This document shows positions 49,501 to 59,412 of a stretch of DNA of 64,000 nt, piece after piece (positions within the stretch are counted from its first letter, which is position 1; each line of letters begins with the position of its first letter). Position numbers and translations under genes: made by a program. This DNA comes from Bacteroidota bacterium (GTDB taxonomy: Bacteria; Bacteroidota; Bacteroidia; Bacteroidales; JAADJA01). The notes under the pieces are model-generated. The model searched no databases. It had not been told where the DNA came from and worked only from the letters and a program-made list of their open reading frames with translations. Location: the NCBI GenBank assembly GCA_020444515.1, contig JAHLKX010000006.1:62001-126000 (forward strand). The letters are read 5' to 3'.

Positions 49501-49719
49501 GATAATGGTGTAGGAAGAGAAGCAGCACGGGAAATCCGGGAAAAACAGGGAATTCACAGGAAATCATCTGGCATGCACATCACCAAAGCCAGGCTGGAAA
49601 TGCTCAATAAGAAAAACATGGAAGATTTTGCCGTGAGGGTTACCGACCTGAAAGACAATGAAGGCAAGTCAACCGGTACAAAAGTTGAACTAATGATACA
49701 ATACCAGGAAGATCAATAA
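46540..49719 (+). CDS. Two-component propeller sensor kinase (LytS-type, His_kinase family)
   Basis: This 1059-residue protein has a signal peptide followed by about 14 Reg_prop repeats (GYIWFGTWDGLNKFD, LWLGTNKGLNKFD and so on) that form two beta-propellers outside the cytoplasmic membrane. A Y_Y_Y domain follows (about 710-800), then one transmembrane helix (IFRIVFVLFVISVLWIII, about 808-825). The cytoplasmic LytS-type kinase has H860 in LQMNPHFIFNSLNSIQSY and an ATPase domain (PPMVVQPYIENAIIHG, DNGVGREAA). Propellers of this kind often sense glycans or their breakdown products. The partner regulator follows after 18 nt. Confidence 0.93.
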   Translation: MILLTRNRNYLAVTICILLCTAICLQGQESGSIRFDRYASENVKLVKGLSQNWIYSILQDQEGYIWFGTWDGLNKFDGYNFTIYNVSNGLSDHTILSMVEDEAGNLWLGTNKGLNKFDRESQSFITFENIPGDTSSLYRNRVNALLLSKDGKLWLGTGGGLVCYDMETEVFTSFLTTAQEYTSPRSNYIIHLMETYEGDIWVATTYGLVIFEPEEGRSTRYYHIPDDPNSLSDNNIRYLMQARNGSYWIGTRNGLNVYDTITEKLTRYYHDPNDPNSLSDDYIRKIFQDRSGKIWIGTDGGGLSYFEPSMNGFIHFKNDIDDRNSLSNDKVYDIFEDRSGNIWVGTYFGVNKINKYTNNFGLKQQTQAMGENKGLNNNFIWSFEEDDKNNLWIGTSNGINIENLDNGSYQYMAHDPNNINSLAGNEVRAILFSKRWNCFWFGLYGTGLDRYDLETGEFKHYAPNPQRNSLTNIYVNDLLEDDDGFLWIATARGLNRLDPATNEITVYEHHVNDTNSLSNSIIISLFEDMDGQIWAGTDHGLNKYLPDENRFVRYFHTDDYQLADNSIFYIQQDQAGRFWLGTSGGGLIRFNPDNNTYKVYTTRDQMPNDIIYGILEDNENNLWVSTNRGLVKFYVIGERIVTYDVKDGIQSYEFNLGSCYKDHTGKLYFGGMNGYNYFDPGEIISNPNPPVVVVTAFRKFNELQPVEMHHGDTIHLRHDENFFSFEISALDYTNPSKNKYRYFLEGVDNDWINTDANDRLAAYKNVRPGTYTFYANGTNNDGIWNETGVILTIHIQPPWYGTWIFRIVFVLFVISVLWIIIYRRIQRIRRKNQVERKMLDIEKQKFELEQQALRLQMNPHFIFNSLNSIQSYILTHDTEMAVTYLGKFSQLMRLILANSGNNFVPLKEELQSIRYYLDLEKLRFENKFDYILNVDSRIDEEFIEIPPMVVQPYIENAIIHGLLHKKKTGHLQIDFMIKGESLYCSITDNGVGREAAREIREKQGIHRKSSGMHITKARLEMLNKKNMEDFAVRVTDLKDNEGKSTGTKVELMIQYQEDQ

Positions 49720-49737
49720 TCAAAAAACCAAAGAATT

Positions 49738-50487
49738 ATGCTAAGAGCAGTTATCGTCGAAGATGAGAAAAAAAGCCGTGAAACACTTATCGGCTTACTA
49801 AACCTGTATTGTAAAAATGTAAAAATTGTGGCAGAAGCAGATAGTGTGCGAACAGGCATTGATGCCATTGAACAACATGACCCGGATCTGTTGTTTCTTG
49901 ACATTCAAATGCCGGATGGGAGTGGCTTTAGATTGCTGGAGTCGGTCAGGAAAATCAATTTTGATGTGATATTTACCACGGCCTATGATCAATTCGCTAT
50001 CAAAGCCATTAAATTCAGCGCATTGGATTATTTGCTAAAACCAATCTTTCCGGATGACCTGGTGGAAGCTGTAAAAAAAGCAGAACAAAAAAGAGAAACC
50101 ACGATGTCAAAAGAAGGAATCGAGGTTCTGCTGGAAAACATTCGCCGTCCTGAAACGGATTCACCTAAAATTGTATTATCAACCAGCGAAAAAATCAATG
50201 TAGTGAAAGTAAAGGATATCCTCCGGTGTGAGTCGGATAACTATTATACAATGTATTATTTTACAGATGGTAAAAAACTGCTGGTTTCGAAAACCCTCAA
50301 AGAAAATGAAGAATTATTAAGTGGGTACAATTTTATTCGACCCCACAAGTCTCACCTTGTGAATACCATTTATATCAAGAGCTTCAATAAACAAGATGGA
50401 GGATATATAGTAATGACAGATGGCAGTAGCATTCCGGTGTCGCGCAGAAAGAAGGAGAAAATAATCGAAATCATCAATAATCTTTAA
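49738..50487 (+). CDS. LytTR-family response regulator
   Basis: This 249-residue protein has a receiver domain with the phosphoacceptor D55 (LLFLDIQMPDG), acidic residues EDE near the start, the conserved Lys in YLLKPIFPDDL, and a LytTR DNA-binding domain at about 150-249 (RCESDNYYTMYYF, RPHKSHLVNTIYI, SIPVSRRKKEKI). It is paired with the propeller kinase just upstream and probably controls a secreted or outer-membrane function; targets are unknown. LytTR regulators bind direct repeats, and I did not find a convincing pair nearby. Confidence 0.95.
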   Translation: MLRAVIVEDEKKSRETLIGLLNLYCKNVKIVAEADSVRTGIDAIEQHDPDLLFLDIQMPDGSGFRLLESVRKINFDVIFTTAYDQFAIKAIKFSALDYLLKPIFPDDLVEAVKKAEQKRETTMSKEGIEVLLENIRRPETDSPKIVLSTSEKINVVKVKDILRCESDNYYTMYYFTDGKKLLVSKTLKENEELLSGYNFIRPHKSHLVNTIYIKSFNKQDGGYIVMTDGSSIPVSRRKKEKIIEIINNL

Positions 50488-50552
50488 TTTAAAGACATAG
50501 CAAGCCACTTCCTACCTTTCAGGTTTTGCCGTAAACTGATTTTATTCAACCG

Positions 50553-50585
50553 AAAACTGATTTCCCACTTTGTTTCAGTTTTTTT
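50553..50585 (+). terminator. AT-rich intrinsic terminator after the LytTR regulator
   Basis: AAAACTGA (50553-50560) pairs with TCAGTTTT (50575-50582), followed by a short T-tract. Confidence 0.45.
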
Positions 50586-50633
50586 ATACTATATTTACAC
50601 GCACTTTTTCATAATATCAGTCTTTTCAGCTTT

Positions 50634-51098
50634 ATGGAAGATCTTTTACCATTATTAATCGGTGTTATATGGCTGGCTTTTACGCTCTACAACCGGGGCC
50701 AAAAAAAGAAAGCAGCCAAATCTTCGGGTGAGAAAGTAAGTGCTCCCAGGGAGCCTTCCATACTTGAACAAATATTGATGGGTCAGGAAGTAAAAGTTCC
50801 GGATCCGGAACCCTATTCCGAGGAAGAATCTTTTGATGAATATGAACCTGAACCTGCTCCAATACGCATTGAAAAAAGGAGAGAAGCGGTTCGCAATGCA
50901 TTTCTATCAGAGGAATTAGCCGGAATTACAGAAGAAGGAGAGCAAGCGTTTGAATATGGTGTAGGTGAGGATGAATTGATTGAAATTAAGGACCTTTACG
51001 ATGCCCAATCGGAATCCGTTTGGGATGAAGATTTTAACCTGCGAAAAGCGATTATTTATGAGGCGGTTTTAAACCCTCCTTATATTGATTTTAAATAA
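50634..51098 (+). CDS. Small membrane-anchored hypothetical protein
   Basis: This 154-residue protein has one N-terminal transmembrane helix (LLPLLIGVIWLAFTLY) followed by a basic stop-transfer segment (NRGQKKKAAK). An acidic, Pro- and Glu-rich cytoplasmic region follows (PDPEPYSEEESFDEYEPEPAP) and a C-terminal segment ending KAIIYEAVLNPPYIDF, a pattern seen in other Bacteroidota hypothetical proteins. Function unknown. It stands alone between the regulator terminator and the TonB operon promoter. Confidence 0.75.
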   Translation: MEDLLPLLIGVIWLAFTLYNRGQKKKAAKSSGEKVSAPREPSILEQILMGQEVKVPDPEPYSEEESFDEYEPEPAPIRIEKRREAVRNAFLSEELAGITEEGEQAFEYGVGEDELIEIKDLYDAQSESVWDEDFNLRKAIIYEAVLNPPYIDFK

Positions 51099-51129
51099 CT
51101 TTTGAATGAGGGGATGAAGGCGAAAAAAT

Positions 51130-51162
51130 TTTGGAGTTATCATTTAAATATTATTAACTTTA
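51130..51162 (+). promoter_or_regulatory. Candidate promoter of the TonB receptor operon
   Basis: TTTG (51130-51133) and TAACTTTA (51155-51162) are 21 nt apart, close to the Bacteroidota TTTG / TAnnTTTG pattern with one mismatch at the last base. The start codon is 47 nt downstream. Confidence 0.4.
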
Positions 51163-51209
51163 CCCCCTTTTTGAAGCACAGTGTATAATCTAACATAAAT
51201 TTATATGGT

Positions 51210-54200
51210 ATGTTAAGAAATTTACTTTTAACTATTGGATTTATTTTTGCGGCAAATCTGATCGTTTTTTCTCAGTCAGGTACCTTGAAAGGTAAAATAC
51301 TGGATAAAGAAACCAGAGAGCCCATTCCATTTGCTAATGTTGTCCTTGAAGTTGGTGGAACGATGGCCGGAGGGGCCACCTCCGATTTTGACGGGAACTA
51401 TATCATCAAACCGATACAACCCGGTACCTACGACCTTAAAGCAACATACGTTGGATATAAGACTGTATTGGTTACAGGGATGGTTATCAATTCGGACCAG
51501 ATCACGTTTTTTGATATAGAAATGGAAAGTACCGCAGCGCAACTGGAAGAAATTGTCGTTACCTCCTATAAGGTCCCCCTGATTGATAAGGATAAAACAG
51601 TTACCGGGGGTAGCGTAACGGCTGAAGACATTAAAAAGATGCCTAACCGGGATGCCAATGCCATTGCTACTACCATTGGTGGTGTTTTTTCGGCCGATGG
51701 TGAAAGGGGTAGTGTACGGGGTGCTCGTAGTGACCAAACCGTCATGTATATCGATGGTATTCGCGTCATTGGATCGTCCAGTCTGCCCCAGTCAGCCATT
51801 GAGCAGGTTTCGGTATACCTTGGTGGTCTTCCTGCGCAATATGGTGATGCCCGTGGTGGTATCATCAATGTAACCACAAAAGGTCCTTCCCGTACTTTTG
51901 GGGCCGGTCTTGAGCTTGAGACATCCAAATTTCTGGATGCCTTTGGTCAGAGCCGCTTGGGATTCAATATGCAGGGCCCCCTTATTAAAGGTAAAAAAGA
52001 AAGACAAACATCCTTGTTGGGGTATTTTATTTCGGGTGACTTATCCTACCGTGAAGACAGCCGGCCAACAGCTAATGGCGTTTATGTAGCCAATGATGAT
52101 TATTTGAACTACCTGCAACAAACCCCCCTTCGTTCTGCCGGTCTTTCGGGTGGAGGTACCTTTCCTAACGGAGAGTTTGCCCGCATGAATGACCTTGAAA
52201 ATCAAAAAGCAACGCCCAACACCAGCCGTTATGGAATTAATCTTAGCGGGAAAATCGACGTAAGGACAACGCAATATACAAACCTGACCTTTGGTGGACA
52301 ATTCAACTATAACGATGGACGCAATTTTTCTTTTGCGAACTCCATGTATAATTATGATCGGAATATATTGAATATGGGCAATACCTGGAGGGTGTTCGGA
52401 CGTTTCACTCAACGATTCCCTACCAGTAACGAAAGCCGTTCGCTCGTTAAAAATGTGTATTATAGCTTGCAATTTGATTATTCTCAGGTAACGGGCCGTA
52501 ATATGGATCCTTATCACAAGGACGATCTGTTTAAATATGGCTATCTGGGGACTTATACCACCTATAAACGACCTACTTACGAATTGGGGAACATTACCAT
52601 TGATGGCGAAGAACTTGAAAATGTCTGGTTACAGAACAGTTGGGATTCTGATACGGCATATATTTTTAATGCCAAAGACGATAATCCTTATCTCGCAAGA
52701 TATACCAGTCAGATTTACGAATTTTTCCCGGAAAAGGGAAATCTCAATGCTCCTGTTGGAAACTGGAGAAGTGAAACCGACCTCACCCTGCGGGGTGGTT
52801 TACTGAATGGTCAGTCTCCTGATGCTTTTTATGGCTTATGGAATCCGCCCGGAGTCATTCAAACCCGGTATGCTGAATCAAATAATACACTGATTTCTTT
52901 GAATGCTTCAGCTGCTGCTGACATAGGAAATCACGAGTTGAAATTCGGTTTTTTATATGAGCAACGTGCCGAAAGAGGATTTAGTTACAATGCTGCTCGG
53001 CTATGGACAAGAATGCGTGGTTTGACCAACAATCACATTCGTGATCTTGACGTTGATAACCCCATGCCAATTTATCAGGATGGTATTTTCCAGGATACGG
53101 TTGCCTATTACCGGAAATATACCGAAACCCTGCAGTTTAGGTTTGATAAGAGTTTGCGTCAGAAACTGGGTCTGGATGAACAAGGTCTGGATTTTATTTT
53201 GGTTGACTCTTATGACGTGGATAACAATACCATCCAGTATTATGATAAGGATGGTGTATTGCATACTACCAATGTTGACGGTGACTTATACTCCATTGAT
53301 ATGTTCAGTGCCGACGAATTACTTGAAAATGGTAACTACACGGCATTTTATTATGGATATGACTACAAAGGAAACAAATTAACCAGTCGCCCCAGCCTGG
53401 ATGACTTTTTTACCAAGTTGGATGATCGTGGAGATTATGCACGACCCATTGCTGCATTTGAACCCATTTATATGGCTGGTTATATACAGGATAAATTTGC
53501 TTTCAAGGATCTGATCTTTAATGTGGGTGTCCGTGTCGACCGTTTCGATGCCAACCAGCCCGTATTAAAAGATCCCTTCCTGCTTTATGAAGCCCGAACG
53601 GTAAGTGAAGTTGGTGATGTAAACGGTCAGATCGTGAATCATCCCGGAAACATGGGAAGTGATTATGTAGTTTATGTTGATAATGCATCGAACCCGACTA
53701 TGGTCATGGGTTACCGGGATGAATTTACCTGGTACAATGCAGATGGTGTGGAGATACAAGACCCGAATGCATTGGATGCCGGATCAGGCGTATCGCCTTA
53801 TCTTGTAAATCCTGATCAGGGTGCGGTAAACTCCAGTGCATTTAAAGATTATGAGCCCCAATGGAGTGTTATGCCACGTATTTCATTCTCGTTCCCAATC
53901 TCTGATGAAGCCTTGTTCTTTGCACATTATGATGTATTGACACAAAGGCCTTTGAATAATGTGCGCTCAAACCCTGCTGATTATTTCTTCATCAACAATC
54001 TTGGTGGGACTACATTGAATAATCCAAATCTTAAACCAACCAAAACGATTGATTATGAATTGGGATTCCAGCAAAAACTGACCAATAAGTCTTCCTTGAG
54101 ATTGACGGCATTTTACCGTGAGATGCGAGATGATATTCAGATTTATCGTTTCAACGGAGCCTACCCAAGGGACTATACTAGTTATAACAACCTCGACTTT

Positions 54201-54941
54201 GGAACAGTTAAAGGCTTAACCCTTACGTATGATTTACGTCGTTTGAACAGCAATACCCGTTTGAATGCAAGTTATACACTCCAATTTGCTGATGGTACTG
54301 GTTCAAGTGCAACCACTTCTGCTGCATTGATCAATTCCGGATTACCCAACCTCAGAACACTGAATCCATTGAACTGGGACAGGAGGCATAACTTCAATAT
54401 CAGTCTTGATTATCGGTTTAGCGATGGAAAAGACTATAATGGACCGACCATTACGCGTAAAAAAGGAACTGATTCCGAAAAAGCGGTTCAACTCCTGAAG
54501 AATACAGGTGTTAACTTCCAGCTTACGGGTGGTTCTGGTACACCTTATACAGCCCAGGAGAATATTACCAGCATTCGTTCCGGTGGTACCCGTGTCCTGA
54601 AAGGGACCATCAATGGATCAAGATTACCCTGGCAATTCAGGCTGGACATGCGGCTTGATAAGGATATCTATTTGAATCAGGAATCCGGTAATAAAAACAT
54701 GTATCTTAACATATATTTGCAGGTATTGAATGTTCTGGATACCAAAAACGTTCTTGGTGTTTACCCGGCAACCGGTGTTCCTGATGATGATGGATACCTG
54801 GCAGCTGCTGAGTGGCAACGTGAGATCAACGAACAGTTGGATCCAATTTCATACAGAATGTACTATGCATTGAGGTTGGATAACCCTGGTAACTACAGTT
54901 CTCCCCGTCAGATCAGAATTGGTGTATTGTTTAATTTCTAA
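51210..54941 (+). CDS. TonB-dependent receptor with CarboxypepD_reg-like domain
   Basis: This 1243-residue outer-membrane protein has a signal peptide ending FSQS and a carboxypeptidase-regulatory-like domain (about 23-105; GTLKGKILDKETREPIPFANV). The plug follows (about 115-225; EEIVVTSYKVP, MYIDGIRVIGSSSLP, GGLPAQYGDARGGIINVTTKG), then a long beta-barrel ending in a C-terminal Phe (RIGVLFNF). It imports a ligand or helps assemble surface proteins using TonB energy. No SusD homologue follows; the next genes encode a large secreted protein and a PorV-family protein, 43 and 36 nt apart, forming an operon. Confidence 0.93.
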   Translation: MLRNLLLTIGFIFAANLIVFSQSGTLKGKILDKETREPIPFANVVLEVGGTMAGGATSDFDGNYIIKPIQPGTYDLKATYVGYKTVLVTGMVINSDQITFFDIEMESTAAQLEEIVVTSYKVPLIDKDKTVTGGSVTAEDIKKMPNRDANAIATTIGGVFSADGERGSVRGARSDQTVMYIDGIRVIGSSSLPQSAIEQVSVYLGGLPAQYGDARGGIINVTTKGPSRTFGAGLELETSKFLDAFGQSRLGFNMQGPLIKGKKERQTSLLGYFISGDLSYREDSRPTANGVYVANDDYLNYLQQTPLRSAGLSGGGTFPNGEFARMNDLENQKATPNTSRYGINLSGKIDVRTTQYTNLTFGGQFNYNDGRNFSFANSMYNYDRNILNMGNTWRVFGRFTQRFPTSNESRSLVKNVYYSLQFDYSQVTGRNMDPYHKDDLFKYGYLGTYTTYKRPTYELGNITIDGEELENVWLQNSWDSDTAYIFNAKDDNPYLARYTSQIYEFFPEKGNLNAPVGNWRSETDLTLRGGLLNGQSPDAFYGLWNPPGVIQTRYAESNNTLISLNASAAADIGNHELKFGFLYEQRAERGFSYNAARLWTRMRGLTNNHIRDLDVDNPMPIYQDGIFQDTVAYYRKYTETLQFRFDKSLRQKLGLDEQGLDFILVDSYDVDNNTIQYYDKDGVLHTTNVDGDLYSIDMFSADELLENGNYTAFYYGYDYKGNKLTSRPSLDDFFTKLDDRGDYARPIAAFEPIYMAGYIQDKFAFKDLIFNVGVRVDRFDANQPVLKDPFLLYEARTVSEVGDVNGQIVNHPGNMGSDYVVYVDNASNPTMVMGYRDEFTWYNADGVEIQDPNALDAGSGVSPYLVNPDQGAVNSSAFKDYEPQWSVMPRISFSFPISDEALFFAHYDVLTQRPLNNVRSNPADYFFINNLGGTTLNNPNLKPTKTIDYELGFQQKLTNKSSLRLTAFYREMRDDIQIYRFNGAYPRDYTSYNNLDFGTVKGLTLTYDLRRLNSNTRLNASYTLQFADGTGSSATTSAALINSGLPNLRTLNPLNWDRRHNFNISLDYRFSDGKDYNGPTITRKKGTDSEKAVQLLKNTGVNFQLTGGSGTPYTAQENITSIRSGGTRVLKGTINGSRLPWQFRLDMRLDKDIYLNQESGNKNMYLNIYLQVLNVLDTKNVLGVYPATGVPDDDGYLAAAEWQREINEQLDPISYRMYYALRLDNPGNYSSPRQIRIGVLFNF

Positions 54942-54984
54942 ACCTCGCCAAGTTGAAAGTTGAAAAAATAAAAAATAAATAATT

Positions 54985-57900
54985 ATGAGAAATATTTTCC
55001 GAATACTGGTAATTATGCTGTTCTGTGTTCTGTTCTCTACAGAGAATTACGCAGTTGAATATAAATTCGGTAATTTCAAAAGCAAAGAGAGTATTAAATC
55101 AACCGCAGCTGGATGTATTGATCCCTCAGGCTTCCGTTTCTTGGATATCAATAACGTAAGAGCAAGGATCAACACCGGTGGAGATATGTTTTGGAATTTC
55201 GATTTATCTCAATACTATATCCCAGCCAACACTTCTAAAACCTCTATCTTTTCAAGTTCTCTGTGGATTGGGGGATTGGATGTTAACAATCAGTTGAAGC
55301 TTGCTGCATTGCGTTACCGGCAGGTAGGACAGGATTACTGGACCGGACCGTTGACCATCGACGGAACTGCTGCTGTCGATGAAGAAACCTGTTCCGAATG
55401 GGACAAACACTTCCAAATTAAGCGGGCAGAAGTTGATCGGTTCATCGAGTGGTTCAATAGTGATAACAAAGCGGAAGACTTTCCCGGGTATTCCATCCCG
55501 ACCTCCATATTAGAGTATCCTGCTCATGGTGACATTAGCAAGGGACAAAGTTTTTACATGGCTCCCTTTAAAGATGTGGACGGGGATGGAAGTTATGACC
55601 CCAACATGGGTGATTACCCCTACTATGATATTAGCAATGAACTGTGTCCGTTAAATTACGTGGGTGATCCCAATTATGTACCCACCCCTACAATGGAATC
55701 AGAATTATACGAAGATTATTTCGGCGGTATTCTGGTCGACCAGGTCCTCAAAGGTGACGAAACCCTATGGTGGGTTTTTAATGATAAGGGAAATATTCAT
55801 ACCGAAACCAATGGTGCAGCCATTGGGATGGAGATAAGGGCTCAGGCATTTGCTTTTACCACCAATGATGAGATCAATAACATGACTTTTTATAGTTATG
55901 AAATCATCAACCGTTCGACATATGAATTAACCCAAACATATTTTAGTCCCTGGGTTGATACAGACCTTGGTTATGCCTGGGACGACTTTGTTGGATGTGA
56001 TGTTCAACGTGGATTGGGCTATTGTTATAATGGACTGCCTGTTGATGAAGGTGGCCCCGAAGCTTATGGAGATCAACCTCCGGCTGTAGGTGTCGACTTT
56101 TTCCAGGGGCCCTATATGGATCCGGATACCTGTGATAATCCTTCTTATAAAGGGGACGGTCTTCTTGGACCCAGTATTGAGGATTGCAGCATTGTTAGTT
56201 TTAACGGATCTGAAGTAACTCTGACTTATGGTGTCGGTGATACGGCTTCAGATGTATTCAAAGTTCAGGCTGAGGCAATCAACGGTGTAAACTTCGGAAA
56301 CGGTATCGTGGATGATGAGCGTTACGGGATGCGTAGGTTTGTATATCATAACAATGGTGGTGCCTCCTACTGGAACGACCCGGATGATGCGCCTAAATAT
56401 TATAATTTTTTGAGGGGTATCTGGAATGATAATACCCGCATGTTGTATGGTGGAAACGGTCACTCTTCTTCAGGGGCCCTCGGACCTGAATGTGACTTCA
56501 TGTTCCCCGGCGACTCTGACCCCTGTAACTGGGGAACCTATGGCTTACCCCCCAATGGTGGTTTGAACCAGGATGGTAATTACTGGACTGAAGAAGAAGT
56601 TGGGAATAATCCCAATGACCGTCGTTTTATGCAGTCTGCTGGTCCTTTTACCCTAAAGCCCGGAGCTGTAAATTACATCACCGTTGGTATGCCCTGGGCA
56701 CGTGCCATTGCCGGTGGCCCTTGGGCTTCCGTCGAATTGCTGCGTGTTGTAGATGATAAATGCCAGGCATTATTCGACAATTGTTTTAAAGTAATCAATG
56801 GACCTGACGCCCCGGATCTTACTTTCCAGGAGCTGGATGGCGAATTAATCGTTTATATTTCCAACAGCCGAAATTCAAATAATTATAAAGAATCTTATAA
56901 AGAGCTTGATCCTCAAATTAAGGCACAAACTCCCGATTCCTTGATCGGAACACCGGAAGAATTTGATCCCTACTATGTTTTTGAAGGATACCAGATATTC
57001 CAATTGGCTGATGCCTCTGTCACCATTTCAGATAGCCGTTATGACCCTGATAAAGCGCGACTTATTGCGCAATATGATGTTAAAAACGGAGTGGGCCAAT
57101 TGGTTAACTTTAAATTCGATCAGGCCATCGGTGCCAATGTACCGATTGTTGAATCCATCGATGCAGATAATGGGGTGGTGCATTCCTTCACAATTACAGA
57201 CGATGCTTTTGCTACAGGAAACAGTGCCCTTGTGAATCATAAGCAATATTATTACACTGTACTGGCTTATGGTTTCAACAATTATAAAGAATATGATCAA
57301 ACGGATCCAACCAAACTTGATGGTCAAAAGAAACCATACCTGGCGGGTCGTAAAAATATTCAATTGTACACAGCCATTCCTCATCCAACCGTCAATGGAA
57401 CTGTCATGAACGGAAATTATGGTGACGGACCACAGATCACAAGAATTGAAGGGAATGGAAATGGCGGACTGGCCATTGAGATAACCGATGAAACCATTAA
57501 TGAATTGCTGTCAAAATCTCCTGCCGGACCAACTGGCAATGGAGATACCATTAAATATGGTGACCCCAATTATCCGATCGCTTATGAACCGGTTTATAAA
57601 TATGGAAAAGGACCCATCAACATCAGGGTTATTGATCCTTTGAATGTTAAAGCGGCTAATTATACATTGCGTTTTGATACCTTGTTTAACAGGATTAAAT
57701 ATTTTAATGTAACAAATACGGATGGTATTGCCAATGGTGGCGACACCGTTAGTATTTTGTCAACACCTCACTGGTTCCTTACAGATAATGAAACAGGTGA
57801 GGTGTATGTATCAGATACCAGCACTCATTTGAGATATGAACAATTATTCCCGGAACTTGGTATTTCGGTTACCTTTGGCCCTGTTTACAAACCCGGTCCT

Positions 57901-59376
57901 GTTAAAGTCGGTGCCCTTGCCAATGAGGACAATACCCCCGTGTATACCATTATGGCTGATAATAACGGATTGATTGAAAGCACGATTGAATATGCAGATA
58001 GTTCACGTCAGTGGCTCTCTGGTGTTCCGGATGTCGATCTTGTAGGATTTTCCATCAACTGGATCCGCTCTGGCACCTATGATGATGACTGGGCCAATCC
58101 GAATTTCTGGGATCCCAATGAGGTGTATGAGAAAATGATCGGAAGTACATGGGCTCCCTATGCCATGACCGCTTCCAATGGTGGAAACCAGGATCCCCTC
58201 AATGCTGGACCTGCTTTTGGAGATAACAATAACTCAAAATCGCTCGCCAATACACTGAAGAATCTGTATAGTGTTCAGATCGTAATGACACCGGATAAGT
58301 CCAAATGGACTCGGTCGCCAGTGGTGGAAATGGCACCTGACCGGTTGTTGTCCGAAGGGATGGCTTCTAGGTTCCAGTTGCGTCGCTCAGCGTCCCTTGA
58401 TAAAGACGGAAATCCGGCAAACTGGCCGGAATCTATTGAACGGTCTTTCAACCCGGATGATCCCAACTATGTTTTACCTTATGGTATGGGATGGTTCCCC
58501 GGTTATGCCGTAAATCTTGAAACCGGTGAAAGACTGAATATTATGTTTGGTGAAGATTCATGGTTGGCAGGTGAGAACGGAAGGGATATGTTATTTAATC
58601 CAACATCCAGTATTTACAGTAACCCGGATAATAAACCCTTATTTGGTGGTAAACATTATGTTTATATCATGCAGAGTGGTTACTATGAAGCACAGGAAGT
58701 TAGTTTCAAATTTCCAGCTTATGACGCCGGTCGTGCCCATGCACTTGCATTGGATACATTGCCAGACGCAACCTCTGGGATCAATCTTGCTCTTTACAAA
58801 ATTTATGGAAGTTTGATTTATGCCAGTGCCATGTATGTTGGGATACCCTTATCGGTTCCTGAATATGAATGGCTTTCCAATGAAGTCAAGATCAGAATTA
58901 ATGTTAACCGTCCTTATGAAAGGTATTATACAGGACGGGCTTTGGATGAAGAATATGGGGATGGACAGAATAAGCACTTTCCGATGTTTACTTTCTCTAC
59001 CGAAGGAGTTGCAACGGATTTCTACAATGCAGAAAAAGCAAAAAGCGATCTGGATTTGGTCAATGTCGTTCCTAACCCCTATTATGCTTTTGCAGTTGGT
59101 CCAGGCTACGAGAGGAATCCATTGGATACGAAGGTTAAGGTTACCAATCTACCTGAGAAATGTACGGTTACCATTTATAATGTAAGCGGAACATTGATCC
59201 GTCAATATACCAAGGATGACCCGATCACCTCCATTGACTGGGATCTGAAGAACCATGCCGGTATTCCTATTGCAGGTGGTGTTTACCTGATTCATGTCAA
59301 GGACAATGTCACCAATGAAGAACGCATTGTTAAATGGTTCGGTTCGTTGAGGATTGAAGATTTCAATGAGTTTTAA
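54985..59376 (+). CDS. Large secreted protein of the TonB receptor/PorV operon
   Basis: This 1463-residue protein has a signal peptide (IFRILVIMLFCVLFSTENYA). I do not recognise a named catalytic family. It contains a calcium-loop-like motif (KDVDGDGSYDPNMGDYPYYD), several Trp/Tyr-rich segments and many DPN/GGN turns, and a C-terminal sorting-like domain from about residue 1358 (LVNVVPNPYYAF, VTIYNVSGTLIRQY, GIPIAGGVYLIHV). The domain resembles FlgD-type/T9SS sorting domains, but the protein continues with ERIVKWFGSLRIEDFNEF, so the end is atypical. The position between a TonB receptor and a PorV-like protein suggests surface export and docking on the receptor. Confidence 0.8.
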   Translation: MRNIFRILVIMLFCVLFSTENYAVEYKFGNFKSKESIKSTAAGCIDPSGFRFLDINNVRARINTGGDMFWNFDLSQYYIPANTSKTSIFSSSLWIGGLDVNNQLKLAALRYRQVGQDYWTGPLTIDGTAAVDEETCSEWDKHFQIKRAEVDRFIEWFNSDNKAEDFPGYSIPTSILEYPAHGDISKGQSFYMAPFKDVDGDGSYDPNMGDYPYYDISNELCPLNYVGDPNYVPTPTMESELYEDYFGGILVDQVLKGDETLWWVFNDKGNIHTETNGAAIGMEIRAQAFAFTTNDEINNMTFYSYEIINRSTYELTQTYFSPWVDTDLGYAWDDFVGCDVQRGLGYCYNGLPVDEGGPEAYGDQPPAVGVDFFQGPYMDPDTCDNPSYKGDGLLGPSIEDCSIVSFNGSEVTLTYGVGDTASDVFKVQAEAINGVNFGNGIVDDERYGMRRFVYHNNGGASYWNDPDDAPKYYNFLRGIWNDNTRMLYGGNGHSSSGALGPECDFMFPGDSDPCNWGTYGLPPNGGLNQDGNYWTEEEVGNNPNDRRFMQSAGPFTLKPGAVNYITVGMPWARAIAGGPWASVELLRVVDDKCQALFDNCFKVINGPDAPDLTFQELDGELIVYISNSRNSNNYKESYKELDPQIKAQTPDSLIGTPEEFDPYYVFEGYQIFQLADASVTISDSRYDPDKARLIAQYDVKNGVGQLVNFKFDQAIGANVPIVESIDADNGVVHSFTITDDAFATGNSALVNHKQYYYTVLAYGFNNYKEYDQTDPTKLDGQKKPYLAGRKNIQLYTAIPHPTVNGTVMNGNYGDGPQITRIEGNGNGGLAIEITDETINELLSKSPAGPTGNGDTIKYGDPNYPIAYEPVYKYGKGPINIRVIDPLNVKAANYTLRFDTLFNRIKYFNVTNTDGIANGGDTVSILSTPHWFLTDNETGEVYVSDTSTHLRYEQLFPELGISVTFGPVYKPGPVKVGALANEDNTPVYTIMADNNGLIESTIEYADSSRQWLSGVPDVDLVGFSINWIRSGTYDDDWANPNFWDPNEVYEKMIGSTWAPYAMTASNGGNQDPLNAGPAFGDNNNSKSLANTLKNLYSVQIVMTPDKSKWTRSPVVEMAPDRLLSEGMASRFQLRRSASLDKDGNPANWPESIERSFNPDDPNYVLPYGMGWFPGYAVNLETGERLNIMFGEDSWLAGENGRDMLFNPTSSIYSNPDNKPLFGGKHYVYIMQSGYYEAQEVSFKFPAYDAGRAHALALDTLPDATSGINLALYKIYGSLIYASAMYVGIPLSVPEYEWLSNEVKIRINVNRPYERYYTGRALDEEYGDGQNKHFPMFTFSTEGVATDFYNAEKAKSDLDLVNVVPNPYYAFAVGPGYERNPLDTKVKVTNLPEKCTVTIYNVSGTLIRQYTKDDPITSIDWDLKNHAGIPIAGGVYLIHVKDNVTNEERIVKWFGSLRIEDFNEF

Positions 59377-59412
59377 TTCAATTCAGATTATAAAACATTA
59401 AAAAAATATAGC

